Shown in pieces: positions 25,713-32,665 of a stretch of DNA of 64,000 nt (positions within the stretch are counted from its first letter, which is position 1; each line of letters starts with the position of its first letter). Location: NCBI RefSeq assembly GCF_030150285.1, contig NZ_JASLGE010000056.1, forward strand, positions 1 to 64,000. Direction: 5' to 3'. The notes beneath the pieces were generated by a model, which saw only the letters and a program-made list of their open reading frames with translations, was not told the origin of the DNA and did no database searches. The DNA comes from Pseudomonas sp. GTDB lineage: Bacteria; Pseudomonadota; Gammaproteobacteria; Pseudomonadales; Pseudomonadaceae. The position numbers were made by a program, and so were the translations under genes.

Positions 25713-25916
25713 ATGCACATACTGAGCCGTGCTGCCGGCGAGCAGATTTCAATCGGTCAAGACATCACCGTGCGTATCATCGCGGTGAGAGGCAACAGCA
25801 TTCGCTTGGGGGTTGAGGCCCCCAAGCTCGTCAGTGTTCATCGACTGGAAATATATGAGCGCATACAACAACAGAATGCTGCCCTGTTGTTAAAGCCCCC
25901 CTTGGAAAAGGATTAA
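25713..25916 (+). CDS. CsrA/RsmA-family RNA-binding protein, divergent paralogue
   Basis: A 67-residue homologue of the post-transcriptional regulator CsrA/RsmA, which binds GGA in mRNA leaders and is titrated by small RNAs. MHILSRAAGEQISIGQDITV and VRGNSIRLGVEAPKLVSVHR align across the whole fold, with Leu4 and the Arg of VHRLEIYERI, both needed for RNA contact, conserved. It differs from RsmA (MLILTRRVGE, VHREEI) at many positions. It overlaps the stop of the convergent YheU gene by four bases. Not the canonical rsmA locus (alaS-lysC context absent). Confidence 0.82.
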   Translation: MHILSRAAGEQISIGQDITVRIIAVRGNSIRLGVEAPKLVSVHRLEIYERIQQQNAALLLKPPLEKD

Positions 25917-26140
25917 TCAAAGAGCTCTTTTGGTACCGCGTGCTTGGGCAGCAGTTGGCACTGTTGGCTTTCGAGGTCGAAGAAAATAACCGCCTGGCCT
26001 TTGCTCAGCGCGTGGCGAACACGCAACACGCGAGTTTCCTTGGGCGTGTCATCGCCGTTATCGGTACCGTCGCGACTGACGAAGTCCTCAATCAAATGGG
26101 TGAGGGTGTCGGGTTCAAGTTGGTCGTAAGGAATTAGCAT
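25913..26140 (-). CDS. YheU family protein (UPF0270)
   Basis: A 75-residue protein, MLIPYDQLEPDTLTHLIEDF at the start, with SRDGTDNGDDT in the middle; both are hallmarks of the YheU/UPF0270 family, typically 70-77 residues. It is a small acidic cytosolic protein of unknown role. Downstream of ybiB? No: it is upstream-independent, transcribed leftward, and convergent with the CsrA-like gene, sharing stop-codon sequence. Confidence 0.85.
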   Translation of the reverse strand: MLIPYDQLEPDTLTHLIEDFVSRDGTDNGDDTPKETRVLRVRHALSKGQAVIFFDLESQQCQLLPKHAVPKELFD

Positions 26141-26182
26141 GGTGCATTCTCATCACAATAGGGGCGCTGCTGGCTGCGGTCG

Positions 26183-27184
26183 TTAAATCGATGTGTTGCG
26201 GTTGTCCCAGTAGTGTTGTGCCATTTCTAAAGCGTGCTCACGGGGCGTGCCCAGGCCGCGTAAAGCCAGAGCCATGGTCGAGAGCAGGGCCAGTTGCGGA
26301 TAACTGTCCTGGACGTCTCCACGCCACAGTGCTTTAAGGTGTTCAGGTTCCAGGGTCGCAGGTTTTACATGGCGTTGCGCGGATAGCGCAGGCCATTCTT
26401 CATCCCAGTTCTCACCTGCCGTCGTACCATAAAGATGGCTGATCGTGTCAGGATTGATTTCTATTTCTCCGCCATCGCCTTTTACCACGATGCAGGTATC
26501 GCCCAGCAGGCGGCTCGCTTCACGGTGTACGCTCTGATAGCCCGGGTGGAAAATGCTTTGCAGGCCGCAGCGTGCCCCCAGCGGATTTAAAATGCGCGCC
26601 AGGGAGTGAATGGGTGAGCGCAAGCCCAGCGTGTTGCGCAGGTCGATCATGCGTTGTAATTGCGGGGCCCAATCCTGTAGCGGGATAAAGGCCAGGTTCT
26701 CTCTGCTCAACGCGCTGTCCACGTCCTGCCAGTTACGGCACAGGGGAATGGCCAGTGTTTCGAGCAGTTGCTCGCTGTAGAGCCGCCCGACAGTATGAGC
26801 GCCGGCACCGTGGATCAAAATGCGTACGCCATTTTGTGCCAGGCACTTGGCAGCCAGGAGATACCACGGCAAGTGGCGCTTTTTACCGGCATAGGTAGGC
26901 CAATCAATATCGACTTTGATCGCTGGTGCTGTCAGCCGATCGCGTACTGCTTGTGTGAAACCCGCCAGTTCTTCGGGGCTTTCTTCCTTGTGCCGCAGGA
27001 GCATCAGGAAGGCACCCAATTGCGTGTCTTCCACTTTGTTATCAAGCAGCATGCCCATCGCCTCGCGGGCTTCCGCGCGGGTCAGGTTGCGGGCACCGCG
27101 CTTGCCTTTGCCCAGAATGCGCACAAATGGCGCAAAGGGATGTTCGGCGGGGGCCTCTAGAGTCAGTGGTGCTGGAGCATTCAT
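26183..27184 (-). CDS. ybiB: YbiB/TrpD2-like glycosyl transferase-fold protein
   Basis: A 333-residue member of the anthranilate-phosphoribosyltransferase-like (NP-II) superfamily. GKGKRGARNLTRAEAREAMG is the N-terminal helical domain; RHLPWYLLAAKCLAQNGVRI and GLRSPIHSLARILNPLGA form the alpha/beta core. TrpD2 proteins such as E. coli YbiB bind DNA and do not make tryptophan. ATG at 27184 overlaps the tusE stop as ATGA, so it is the last gene of the tus operon. Role in the operon is unclear. Confidence 0.82.
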   Translation of the reverse strand: MNAPAPLTLEAPAEHPFAPFVRILGKGKRGARNLTRAEAREAMGMLLDNKVEDTQLGAFLMLLRHKEESPEELAGFTQAVRDRLTAPAIKVDIDWPTYAGKKRHLPWYLLAAKCLAQNGVRILIHGAGAHTVGRLYSEQLLETLAIPLCRNWQDVDSALSRENLAFIPLQDWAPQLQRMIDLRNTLGLRSPIHSLARILNPLGARCGLQSIFHPGYQSVHREASRLLGDTCIVVKGDGGEIEINPDTISHLYGTTAGENWDEEWPALSAQRHVKPATLEPEHLKALWRGDVQDSYPQLALLSTMALALRGLGTPREHALEMAQHYWDNRNTSI

Positions 27185-27516
27185 AGGCAATTGGTCGGCT
27201 TGGGCAGGCCCGCCAACTTGGCGGCGAGTTTGGCGGGAGTGCCATTGAACAGGCGATTGAGGTGCAAACTGTTTCCTTTCTCCGGGCCCAACTGGCGAGC
27301 GGTGTATTTGATCAATGGGCGGGTGGCCGGAGATAACTCAAACTCCTGGTAAAAGCGGCGAAGCAACGCAAGGATTTCCCAGTGCTCCGGGCTTAACTCA
27401 AGCCCGGCCTGGGTGGCCAGAGCGTTGGCAACCTCTTCAGACCAGTCATTGAGGTCTTGCAGGTAACCGTCTTTATCCAGTTTGATCGTTTTGCCGTTGA
27501 GCGTCAGTGTATTCAT
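27181..27516 (-). CDS. tusE: Sulfur relay protein TusE (DsrC-like)
   Basis: Accepts persulfide sulfur from TusBCD and passes it to MnmA for 2-thiolation of wobble uridine in tRNA. It has 111 residues, starting MNTLTLNGKTIKLDKDGYL. The C-terminal arm ends GLPKPTNCL, with the conserved penultimate cysteine that carries the sulfur. ATG at 27516 overlaps the tusB stop as ATGA. Confidence 0.94.
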   Translation of the reverse strand: MNTLTLNGKTIKLDKDGYLQDLNDWSEEVANALATQAGLELSPEHWEILALLRRFYQEFELSPATRPLIKYTARQLGPEKGNSLHLNRLFNGTPAKLAAKLAGLPKPTNCL

Positions 27517-27812
27517 AGCCAACTGTTGACCTTGTGATAGCTGATCGACAGGTCGACGAAACCTGCATAGTCAACAACGGTGCCCCATTCTGGGCATTGC
27601 AGATTTCGCGCTTGCAGGTCCTCTTCGAGAACAAAGAGTTTGAAGGTGTCGCGTTTTTCTTCAAGGGCTTTTAGCGCGGCGCTATTGGGTTGCAAGGCAT
27701 AGACCGCATCGCCGCAGAGTAATACGGCATCGTCGGCCCCCAGCACGCGCAGACAACTGCTTAAGCGAGTATCTGAAAAAGGCGAGTGACTCAAGACATG
27801 TAGGGTCGACAT
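27513..27812 (-). CDS. tusB: Sulfur relay protein TusB
   Basis: Third subunit of the TusBCD hexamer. The 99-residue protein starts MSTLHVLSHSPFSDTRLSSC; AVLLCGDAVYAL is the DsrH-family core. It ends ISYHKVNSWL. Start and the tusC stop share one base (27812), and its stop overlaps tusE. Confidence 0.9.
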   Translation of the reverse strand: MSTLHVLSHSPFSDTRLSSCLRVLGADDAVLLCGDAVYALQPNSAALKALEEKRDTFKLFVLEEDLQARNLQCPEWGTVVDYAGFVDLSISYHKVNSWL

Positions 27813-28174
27813 CAGAGGGTTATCACTTGGTCGTAATGGTCAATAAGCGTACGGATTTCTTCGGCTGCCAGTGATTGCACATCCTCGACTGCAAATTGTG
27901 CGGGTGTAAGCCCTCGCTCGACCAGGCTGTGACTGCACGCATACAGATCGTCGATGCCGAAGAGCGACAAGGCCTGCAAGTTGGCTGTGAGGTTCTTTTG
28001 CTGAACAAGGGCCGGGGTTTGTGCTTGAACCAGTTGAAAAACGCCGTCATCCATAAACACCAGGCCTATCGGCAAATCAAATGCACCGCCCGCCAGAGCG
28101 ATATCAAGTGCTTCCTTGGCACCGGGGCCAGACCAAGGCGCTTGACGACTGATAATCAACAGTGATTTGGACAT
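27812..28174 (-). CDS. tusC: Sulfur relay protein TusC
   Basis: Second subunit of TusBCD, 120 residues in the DsrF family. KSLLIISRQAPWSGPGAKEA and LPIGLVFMDDGVFQLV are characteristic. Directly abuts tusD (28175). Confidence 0.91.
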   Translation of the reverse strand: MSKSLLIISRQAPWSGPGAKEALDIALAGGAFDLPIGLVFMDDGVFQLVQAQTPALVQQKNLTANLQALSLFGIDDLYACSHSLVERGLTPAQFAVEDVQSLAAEEIRTLIDHYDQVITL

Positions 28175-28567
28175 TTAGGGGCCTCCGAAACAGATCAACC
28201 GATCTGCAGCTTGAATGGCGTCATGCAATTGCCCAAGCCCGGATAATTCCCAGGGGGCTTTCAAATTAACGGCCGAACGCTCATAGCGATTGGCTTCCTG
28301 TGCATCCAGTACGCCACGACGCAAAGCTGCGGCGATACACACAACACCGTCCAGTTGGTTGTGGGAGATAAAGCTCGCCCATTGTTGCGCAAGGTCCTGC
28401 TCATCCTGCGGCGTCACAATCGTGCTTGCCGCACTATGGACGCCGTCTTGGTAAAAGAACACACGAACAATGTCATGGCCGCCCGCCACCGCCGCCTCGG
28501 CAAACCGAAGTGCGCGGCGGGAGGAGGGCGAGTGGGCTGCCGAATAAAGGGCAATGGCAAATTTCAT
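28175..28567 (-). CDS. tusD: Sulfurtransferase TusD
   Basis: Receives sulfur from TusA as a persulfide on its active Cys. The 130-residue DsrE-family protein has the active cysteine in LDGVVCIAAALRRGV and the N-terminal FAIALYSAAHSPSSRRALRF. The start MKFAIALYS at 28567 is preferred to an ATG six codons earlier by family length. First gene of the leftward tusD-tusC-tusB-tusE-ybiB operon. Confidence 0.93.
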   Translation of the reverse strand: MKFAIALYSAAHSPSSRRALRFAEAAVAGGHDIVRVFFYQDGVHSAASTIVTPQDEQDLAQQWASFISHNQLDGVVCIAAALRRGVLDAQEANRYERSAVNLKAPWELSGLGQLHDAIQAADRLICFGGP

Positions 28568-28635
28568 AACGGCCTCTGTCAGCAAATCTGCGGCAATGAT
28601 AAGGCCAGATGCGTGAAGATGCTTATGGCGGGCAA

Positions 28636-28658
28636 CAAAAAGCCCGCCGAAGCGGGCT
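28636..28658 (-). terminator. Terminator after the YccA gene
   Basis: Read leftward: AAGCCCGC, a 4-base loop and GCGGGCTT, followed by TTTTT. It lies 20 bases after the BI-1 gene stop and insulates the tus operon. Confidence 0.85.
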
Positions 28659-28677
28659 TTGTGTAGAGCAGTGTCAA

Positions 28678-29349
28678 TCAGTCATCGCGGCTCATGATGC
28701 CGAAAATTTGCAGCAGGCTGATAAACAGGTTGTAGATCGATACATACAGGCTAATGGTCGCCATGATGTAGTTACGCTCGCCGCCATGAATGATGGCACT
28801 GGTCTGGAACAGAATGCAGACCGAAGAGAACAGTACGAAGCCAGCGCTGATCGCCAGTTGCAGACCGCTGATCTGGAAGAAGAAGCTCGCCAGCGTTGCG
28901 CCCAGCAACACAAAGAAACCTGCGGTGATGAAACCGCCCAGGAAACTCATGTCCTTGCGAGTAATCAGCACATAAGCCGACAAGCCGCCAAACACCAGCG
29001 CGGTCATGGCGAATGCCGAACTCACCACCTCAGCGCCGCCCTGCATACCGATATAACGGTTGAGAATCGGGCCCAGCAAGAAGCCCATGAAACCCGTGAG
29101 TGCAAAGGTCGACACCAGACCCCACACCGAGTCACGCAGTTTATTGGTCAGGAAAAACAAACCGTAAAAACCGATGAGCACCACGAAAATATTGGGGTAG
29201 CCGACTCGCATTTGCTGAGAGACATAAGCCATCACACCGCTGAAAGCGAGGGTCAGGGCCAGCAAGCTGTATGTGTTACGCAGGACACGGCTAACCTCTA
29301 GCTGCTCGGCCTGCACGCTGTTATGAACCGCGTAATCCTGTTCGCGCAT
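28678..29349 (-). CDS. yccA: BI-1/YccA family membrane protein
   Basis: A 223-residue inner-membrane protein with seven transmembrane helices of the Bax-inhibitor-1 family. It starts MREQDYAVHNSVQAEQLEV and ends LLQIFGIMSRDD, both typical of Pseudomonas YccA-like proteins. E. coli YccA interacts with the FtsH protease; members of the fold can be pH-sensitive calcium leaks. The start at 29349 is chosen over one 12 codons upstream by family length. Confidence 0.9.
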   Translation of the reverse strand: MREQDYAVHNSVQAEQLEVSRVLRNTYSLLALTLAFSGVMAYVSQQMRVGYPNIFVVLIGFYGLFFLTNKLRDSVWGLVSTFALTGFMGFLLGPILNRYIGMQGGAEVVSSAFAMTALVFGGLSAYVLITRKDMSFLGGFITAGFFVLLGATLASFFFQISGLQLAISAGFVLFSSVCILFQTSAIIHGGERNYIMATISLYVSIYNLFISLLQIFGIMSRDD

Positions 29350-29425
29350 TGCGATACTCCTGTGTTCTGAAATGTTAAGTAGCAAAGATCATAGCAGAGG
29401 CTCTGAAACAAGCGATCAAGAGAGT

Positions 29426-29453
29426 TTGACAACGTGTTTCGTTCGGGTATTAT
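29426..29453 (+). promoter_or_regulatory. Sigma-70 promoter of tRNA-Ser
   Basis: TTGACA (29426-29431), a 16-base spacer and TATTAT (29448-29453), ending 19 bases upstream of the mature tRNA. The GCGCCC that follows the -10 resembles the GC-rich discriminator of stable-RNA promoters. Confidence 0.75.
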
Positions 29454-29472
29454 AGCGCCCGCAACAACGTTA

Positions 29473-29560
29473 GGAGGTGTGGCCGAGTGGTTTAAGGCAA
29501 CGGTCTTGAAAACCGTCGACTGTAACAGGTCCATGAGTTCGAATCCCATCGCCTCCGCCA
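29473..29560 (+). tRNA. tRNA-Ser(UGA)
   Basis: 88 bases with a 7-bp acceptor stem (GGAGGTG / CGCCTCC), a D-arm starting GGCCGAGTGG, an anticodon loop CTTGAAA giving UGA, a long variable arm typical of class II tRNA, GTTCGAATC in the T-arm and an encoded CCA. It is intact and lies beside the integrase gene, so it is the probable attachment gene of the prophage. Confidence 0.96.
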
Positions 29561-29572
29561 TATTGCTACACC

Positions 29573-29601
29573 GACAGAGCCCGCATTTAGCGGGCTTTGT
29601 C
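29573..29601 (+). terminator. Terminator after tRNA-Ser
   Basis: GACAGAGCCCGC, a 5-base loop and GCGGGCTTTGTC, with one mispair. It may be of phage or host origin, depending on where the attachment core ends. Confidence 0.75.
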
Positions 29602-29638
29602 GTTTCTGGGGGTTGGGAAACTCCCAGCGTCTGACCTC

Positions 29639-29671
29639 ATCGTTTCCGCATCTTTTTAGATCGTTTCCGCA
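29639..29671. repeat. Direct repeat, candidate integrase arm sites
   Basis: ATCGTTTCCGCA occurs at 29639-29650 and again at 29660-29671, 21 bases apart (two helical turns). The pair lies between the tRNA and the integrase gene, where phage attachment sites carry arm-type integrase sites. Function inferred from position. Confidence 0.45.
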
Positions 29672-29762
29672 ACTGGGGTGTTTTTAGAGCGCGAGCCAGC
29701 TTATTACAGCCTGGGTTTTAGCCCGCTGGAAAGTGCCTGTTGGTTGCGCACTTTCCGCCGAT

Positions 29763-30830
29763 TTAACGGGTTGGTTTCACAATTTCCCCAACTCGCCTGT
29801 ACACCGTCTCGGTAATCCGCTTGTCCGTGTGCCCCAGCAACCGGCTCGCGTCCCCCAGGTCGTCAATCTCGCTCGCTGCCTTTGGCCTGATATCCCGGAA
29901 CTGAAACTGGCGCACGCTTTCGGCCAGCGTCGTGTCCTGGTTCTCAAGAGCCTTTTTGACGGCCTGTAGGCGCGCATCATCAAAGCGCAGTCGTAACATG
30001 GCTGCCGATACCTTCATCCCGCGCTCCGTGATGATCAGATACGGGTTGCGCACGCTCCAGCGTCGACGTTGCTCCAGTAGGCGCTCGACCAGAACCCCCA
30101 ACTGATTCAGGTTCTCACCATAGCTCAGTCGGATACGCAGCTTTTTGGCGGTCTTGCCCTGGGCAACTTGCAGAAAGCCATCCACCACGTCGGTTGCCCG
30201 CATTGAAAGCACGTCCCCTGGGCGCTGGCCTGTCAGGTAGGCCAGATCCATCGCGTCGCGCAGCTCGGGCACGGCCAGTTTGTACACGGCGTCCCATATT
30301 TCTGCGCTTGCGTAGAAAGCGCGTGGTGTTTCCTTGTTTTTGCGCACACCTGCAGCGGGGTTCTCCTTATCCGTCAGCCCCCATTCGCGGGCGATGTTAT
30401 AGATGTGCGACAACAGCGAGATCTCTCGGTTGGCGCGCACCTTGCCCGTTCGCTTGTCACGGTACTGTGCAATTGCTTGCGGGGTTACGGCTTCGATCGG
30501 CGCGTCACTGAACGCTTTGCGTAATTGAGTCAGTGACAGCAGGTTGTCTTTTTGGGTGCGGTGGGCTTTGCCCGGGATTATGTCGCGCTCGTAGCGATCA
30601 AACACCTGGCCCAGCAGGCTGGTTTTGGCGGGCGGCGCTTTGTGTTCCAGCTTGGCCCATTCGATTTTGGCGATGTCCAGGTCTGAACCCAACGGGATCT
30701 CGACCCGTTTACCGCTTTCGGTTCGGCCATCGTAGTAATACCCGACCCAAGTTTTCCCGTTTTTCAAGGCCCGCACCCGCCGAAGCATTCTCGGCGGGAG
30801 GTCACGGTTAGTGGTTTTTCTAAGGCGCAT
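29763..30830 (-). CDS. int: Tyrosine-type phage integrase
   Basis: A 355-residue site-specific recombinase. The N-terminal arm-binding and core-binding regions run to about residue 170; the catalytic domain has Arg203 (TGQRPGDVL), Lys226 (GKTAKKL), the QFRDIRPKAAS block (Arg315, with Arg312 in the usual His position), His334 (LLGHTDKRIT) and nucleophile Tyr344 (ETVYRR). It reads toward tRNA-Ser. The DUF4224 gene upstream is three bases away and is probably the recombination partner. Confidence 0.92.
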   Translation of the reverse strand: MRLRKTTNRDLPPRMLRRVRALKNGKTWVGYYYDGRTESGKRVEIPLGSDLDIAKIEWAKLEHKAPPAKTSLLGQVFDRYERDIIPGKAHRTQKDNLLSLTQLRKAFSDAPIEAVTPQAIAQYRDKRTGKVRANREISLLSHIYNIAREWGLTDKENPAAGVRKNKETPRAFYASAEIWDAVYKLAVPELRDAMDLAYLTGQRPGDVLSMRATDVVDGFLQVAQGKTAKKLRIRLSYGENLNQLGVLVERLLEQRRRWSVRNPYLIITERGMKVSAAMLRLRFDDARLQAVKKALENQDTTLAESVRQFQFRDIRPKAASEIDDLGDASRLLGHTDKRITETVYRRVGEIVKPTR

Positions 30831-30832
30831 TG

Positions 30833-31069
30833 TTAACCCACACGCGACAGATCAAGTGTCCAGGTCTCGGCCACGGCATTGGTCGCTGAGGGCTTCACAC
30901 CGGCCAGTTTCAACCGGGCGTACACACGGCCCACGATGGGACGACGTGAGCGTGTGAGTACATACTGCCAACCATTGGTGCTGAGCCACTGGATCTGCTT
31001 GGAAGGCAGCAGGTAGCCCGTGATCGCAGCCAGCTCTTCTTCGGCCAGGGTTTCGGTTTGAATGTCCAT
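30833..31069 (-). CDS. DUF4224 protein, probable excisionase-type partner
   Basis: A 78-residue protein starting MDIQTETLAEEELAAITGYL. The ITGYLLPSKQIQWLSTNGWQ core is the DUF4224 signature, a small domain found next to phage integrases in Pseudomonas and probably DNA-binding. ATG at 31069. Ends two bases before int, so the two are cotranscribed. An excisionase role is inferred from position. Confidence 0.8.
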   Translation of the reverse strand: MDIQTETLAEEELAAITGYLLPSKQIQWLSTNGWQYVLTRSRRPIVGRVYARLKLAGVKPSATNAVAETWTLDLSRVG

Positions 31070-31073
31070 AGAT

Positions 31074-31337
31074 CTAGCAACCCTCGGCGTATTTCGGAAC
31101 GTGCGCATACCCCACGACAAGCTGCGCGGGCGGGCGATTTTTAGCGGTTAGCGGGGCATTAAGGTGGGCGGCCTGGCGCAGCTTTATGTGGGGTATAAGC
31201 ACTCCCGCAGTGGCGCGAAGAGCGTTAGTAATGCCTGCTGCTGCGCAGCAGAAGCTGTTTTTTACGGGCGCGTCGATCCCACTGGCGTTACGGAGTAAAG
31301 CGGGCAGGGTCAGGCGGTGGGTCAGTGAGTGCGTCAT
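31074..31337 (-). CDS. Small phage protein, unknown
   Basis: An 87-residue frame starting MTHSLTHRLTLPALLRNASG at 31337. Its ATG overlaps the stop of the 45-residue gene upstream as ATGA, which argues that both are translated. VKNSFCCAAAGITNALRA is cysteine/alanine-rich and the C-terminus KNRPPAQLVVGYAHVPKYAE is more hydrophilic. I do not recognise the family, and its composition is unusual enough to keep confidence moderate. Confidence 0.45.
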   Translation of the reverse strand: MTHSLTHRLTLPALLRNASGIDAPVKNSFCCAAAGITNALRATAGVLIPHIKLRQAAHLNAPLTAKNRPPAQLVVGYAHVPKYAEGC

Positions 31338-31471
31338 ACCGCTTTTCTCCGGGTGCGGGGTTCGGGTTGATGCTTGCGGCCATCGGCCTGGCCGTTGCGG
31401 TAGCCGATCCAATACAGCAGGGCCGCGCTGCCTATCAAAAAGATCAGCGCGCTGATCTGGATAGAGGTCAT
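31334..31471 (-). CDS. 45-residue single-pass membrane protein
   Basis: MTSIQISALIFLIGSAALLY begins the protein: one hydrophobic helix (about residues 5-23) followed by a basic tail, GRKHQPEPRTRRKAV. The topology puts the tail in the cytosol. Its TGA overlaps the next ATG. It belongs to the left early operon. Such short membrane proteins in this position often act in superinfection exclusion, but nothing here shows that directly. Confidence 0.55.
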   Translation of the reverse strand: MTSIQISALIFLIGSAALLYWIGYRNGQADGRKHQPEPRTRRKAV

Positions 31472-31513
31472 GTGGTGTACTCCTGGTGCGGCGCTGGTGG
31501 TGGCAGCGCTGGG

Positions 31514-31840
31514 CTAGTCGTCTTTGTCCGGTGTATCGTTGTGCGGTCTGGCCAGTTCCTCGTCGGCTTTGTAGGCGCGAATGTCGATCAGCGCGGCAAC
31601 GTGCCGGATGTGAGCGAACTTCGGTGCCTTGCGGCTGCTGTCGAGCGTAATGACGGGCAATTGAATCCGGCCGCTGATGATCTCCGCTGCAAACGACTGC
31701 TCGTTCAGGTGTCGGAAGTACTGCACGCGCAGCTTGTCGAGGGGGATAAGCACGTCACCAAAACTGCGATAAAGCAGTTCAACAGTGGCCGGGTCCGGTG
31801 CTGGCATCAGGCGCAGCGGGGCTTGTTGGTTGTCTTTCAT
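31514..31840 (-). CDS. PrtN-family (pyocin activator-like) protein
   Basis: A 108-residue protein. LYRSFGDVLIPLDKLRVQYF, then HLNEQSFAAEIISGRIQLPV and ITLDSSRKAPKFAHIRHVAA, match the PrtN family (a basic pattern of 'IPL..V...FF.HL', 'I..G.I.LP..R.D.SQKS'). In P. aeruginosa PrtN activates pyocin genes after DNA damage. The ATG overlaps the stop of the upstream gene (ATGA). A role as a regulator of the phage or of host bacteriocin genes is inferred. Confidence 0.75.
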   Translation of the reverse strand: MKDNQQAPLRLMPAPDPATVELLYRSFGDVLIPLDKLRVQYFRHLNEQSFAAEIISGRIQLPVITLDSSRKAPKFAHIRHVAALIDIRAYKADEELARPHNDTPDKDD

Positions 31841-32232
31841 GCGGCTTGCTCTGACCTGGCGATGGTGCGAAGGTCACGAAGAGCTTCTTCAGCGGTTTGG
31901 CCGCGGCCGACCATTATCGTTTTGCTCTTGTCGGTCGACAAAATGACGGTGAGGGGTTTGTCCCATTCGTTGTAAGGTGCGCGGAGTTCAAGCTCGGCGG
32001 TGCCATGCTCAAGCTCAAGCCCTTGCCTGAGAAAGTCGGCAATCGCGGCTAACTTGAGCTGCTCTTTCTGGAGTATGGTCTGCGCCATTAAGGGGTTAGC
32101 TTTCGTGTCCGTACTCTGTTGTGCAGCTTCAGCAATGCCTGTCAGTGCCAGAGCGACCCGCTCTTGGGTGCGTTCCTCAACGGGTATGCGCAGCAAGTTG
32201 AGAATGTGCAGATCAATCAGATCGTTGTTCAT
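31837..32232 (-). CDS. Phage protein, unknown
   Basis: A 131-residue soluble protein starting MNNDLIDLHILNLLRIPVEE at 32232. It is mostly helical in the first two thirds (TQERVALALTGIAEAAQQST), with a beta-rich, Thr/Lys-containing end TVILSTDKSKTIMVGRGQTA. No family recognised. Stop overlaps the PrtN-like gene start, and its start lies inside the end of the preceding gene, so it is tightly coupled in the left operon. Confidence 0.65.
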   Translation of the reverse strand: MNNDLIDLHILNLLRIPVEERTQERVALALTGIAEAAQQSTDTKANPLMAQTILQKEQLKLAAIADFLRQGLELEHGTAELELRAPYNEWDKPLTVILSTDKSKTIMVGRGQTAEEALRDLRTIARSEQAA

Positions 32233-32386
32233 GGTCTTTTCTCCGTTTTGGGTGGTTCCACGCATTCAGGCAGTGGCGCTTGGTCAGTTCGCGCAAATGC
32301 TCCGGCACTTCAAGGAGCGCAGCGTTGCGCTCCTCGCGTGTCGGCATGGCCACGATCTGCCGAGCGTATTCCCTAGGCCACGTCAC
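32213..32386 (-). CDS. Small phage protein, unknown (GTG start)
   Basis: A 57-residue frame. I place the start at the GTG at 32386, within the end of the KilAC-like gene; the frame is open further upstream, but that part overlaps the KilAC gene and looks like its shadow. REYARQIVAMPTREERNAAL followed by LEVPEHLRELTKRH is a helical, protein-like pattern seen in small phage genes. It ends 20 bases inside the next gene. Start uncertain. Confidence 0.5.
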   Translation of the reverse strand: MTWPREYARQIVAMPTREERNAALLEVPEHLRELTKRHCLNAWNHPKRRKDHEQRSD

Positions 32387-32657
32387 GGTGGTCAGCCGGA
32401 ACAGGTGGAAGCTCCAGGCCCAACTGTTCGGCCAGCCAAGCGATGCCGGGCTGGCGTACCCGTGTTGACTGGCTGTACTGCATACCCAGTTCGGCGTGAA
32501 ACCAGTTGCTGTCCTTGACCCGCAAAAACTCACGGTCCCGAACCGGGAAGGCCGGCAAGTTGCGCTCGCTGAGCAAGCCTTTTTCGCGCATCAGCTTGAT
32601 CAGTTTTGGTCGGGTAGTGCCTAGGCACGCGGCCGCTTTGGCAAGAGTGCGTCCCAT
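32373..32657 (-). CDS. Phage antirepressor KilAC-domain-like protein
   Basis: A 94-residue protein starting MGRTLAKAAACLGTTRPKLI with AGGGGG as a strong ribosome-binding site. TLAKAAACLGTTRPKLIKLM is a helix-turn-helix, and FHAELGMQYSQSTRVRQPGI with AWLAEQLG completes the KilAC C-terminal DNA-binding domain. KilAC normally follows an N-terminal Bro/antirepressor domain; here it stands alone. It may control early gene expression. Confidence 0.75.
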   Translation of the reverse strand: MGRTLAKAAACLGTTRPKLIKLMREKGLLSERNLPAFPVRDREFLRVKDSNWFHAELGMQYSQSTRVRQPGIAWLAEQLGLELPPVPADHRDVA

Positions 32658-32665
32658 AACACCCC

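Noticed and set aside
29434..29634. Open frame over the tRNA gene
   Set aside because: It is an artefact of reading through tRNA-Ser and its terminator.
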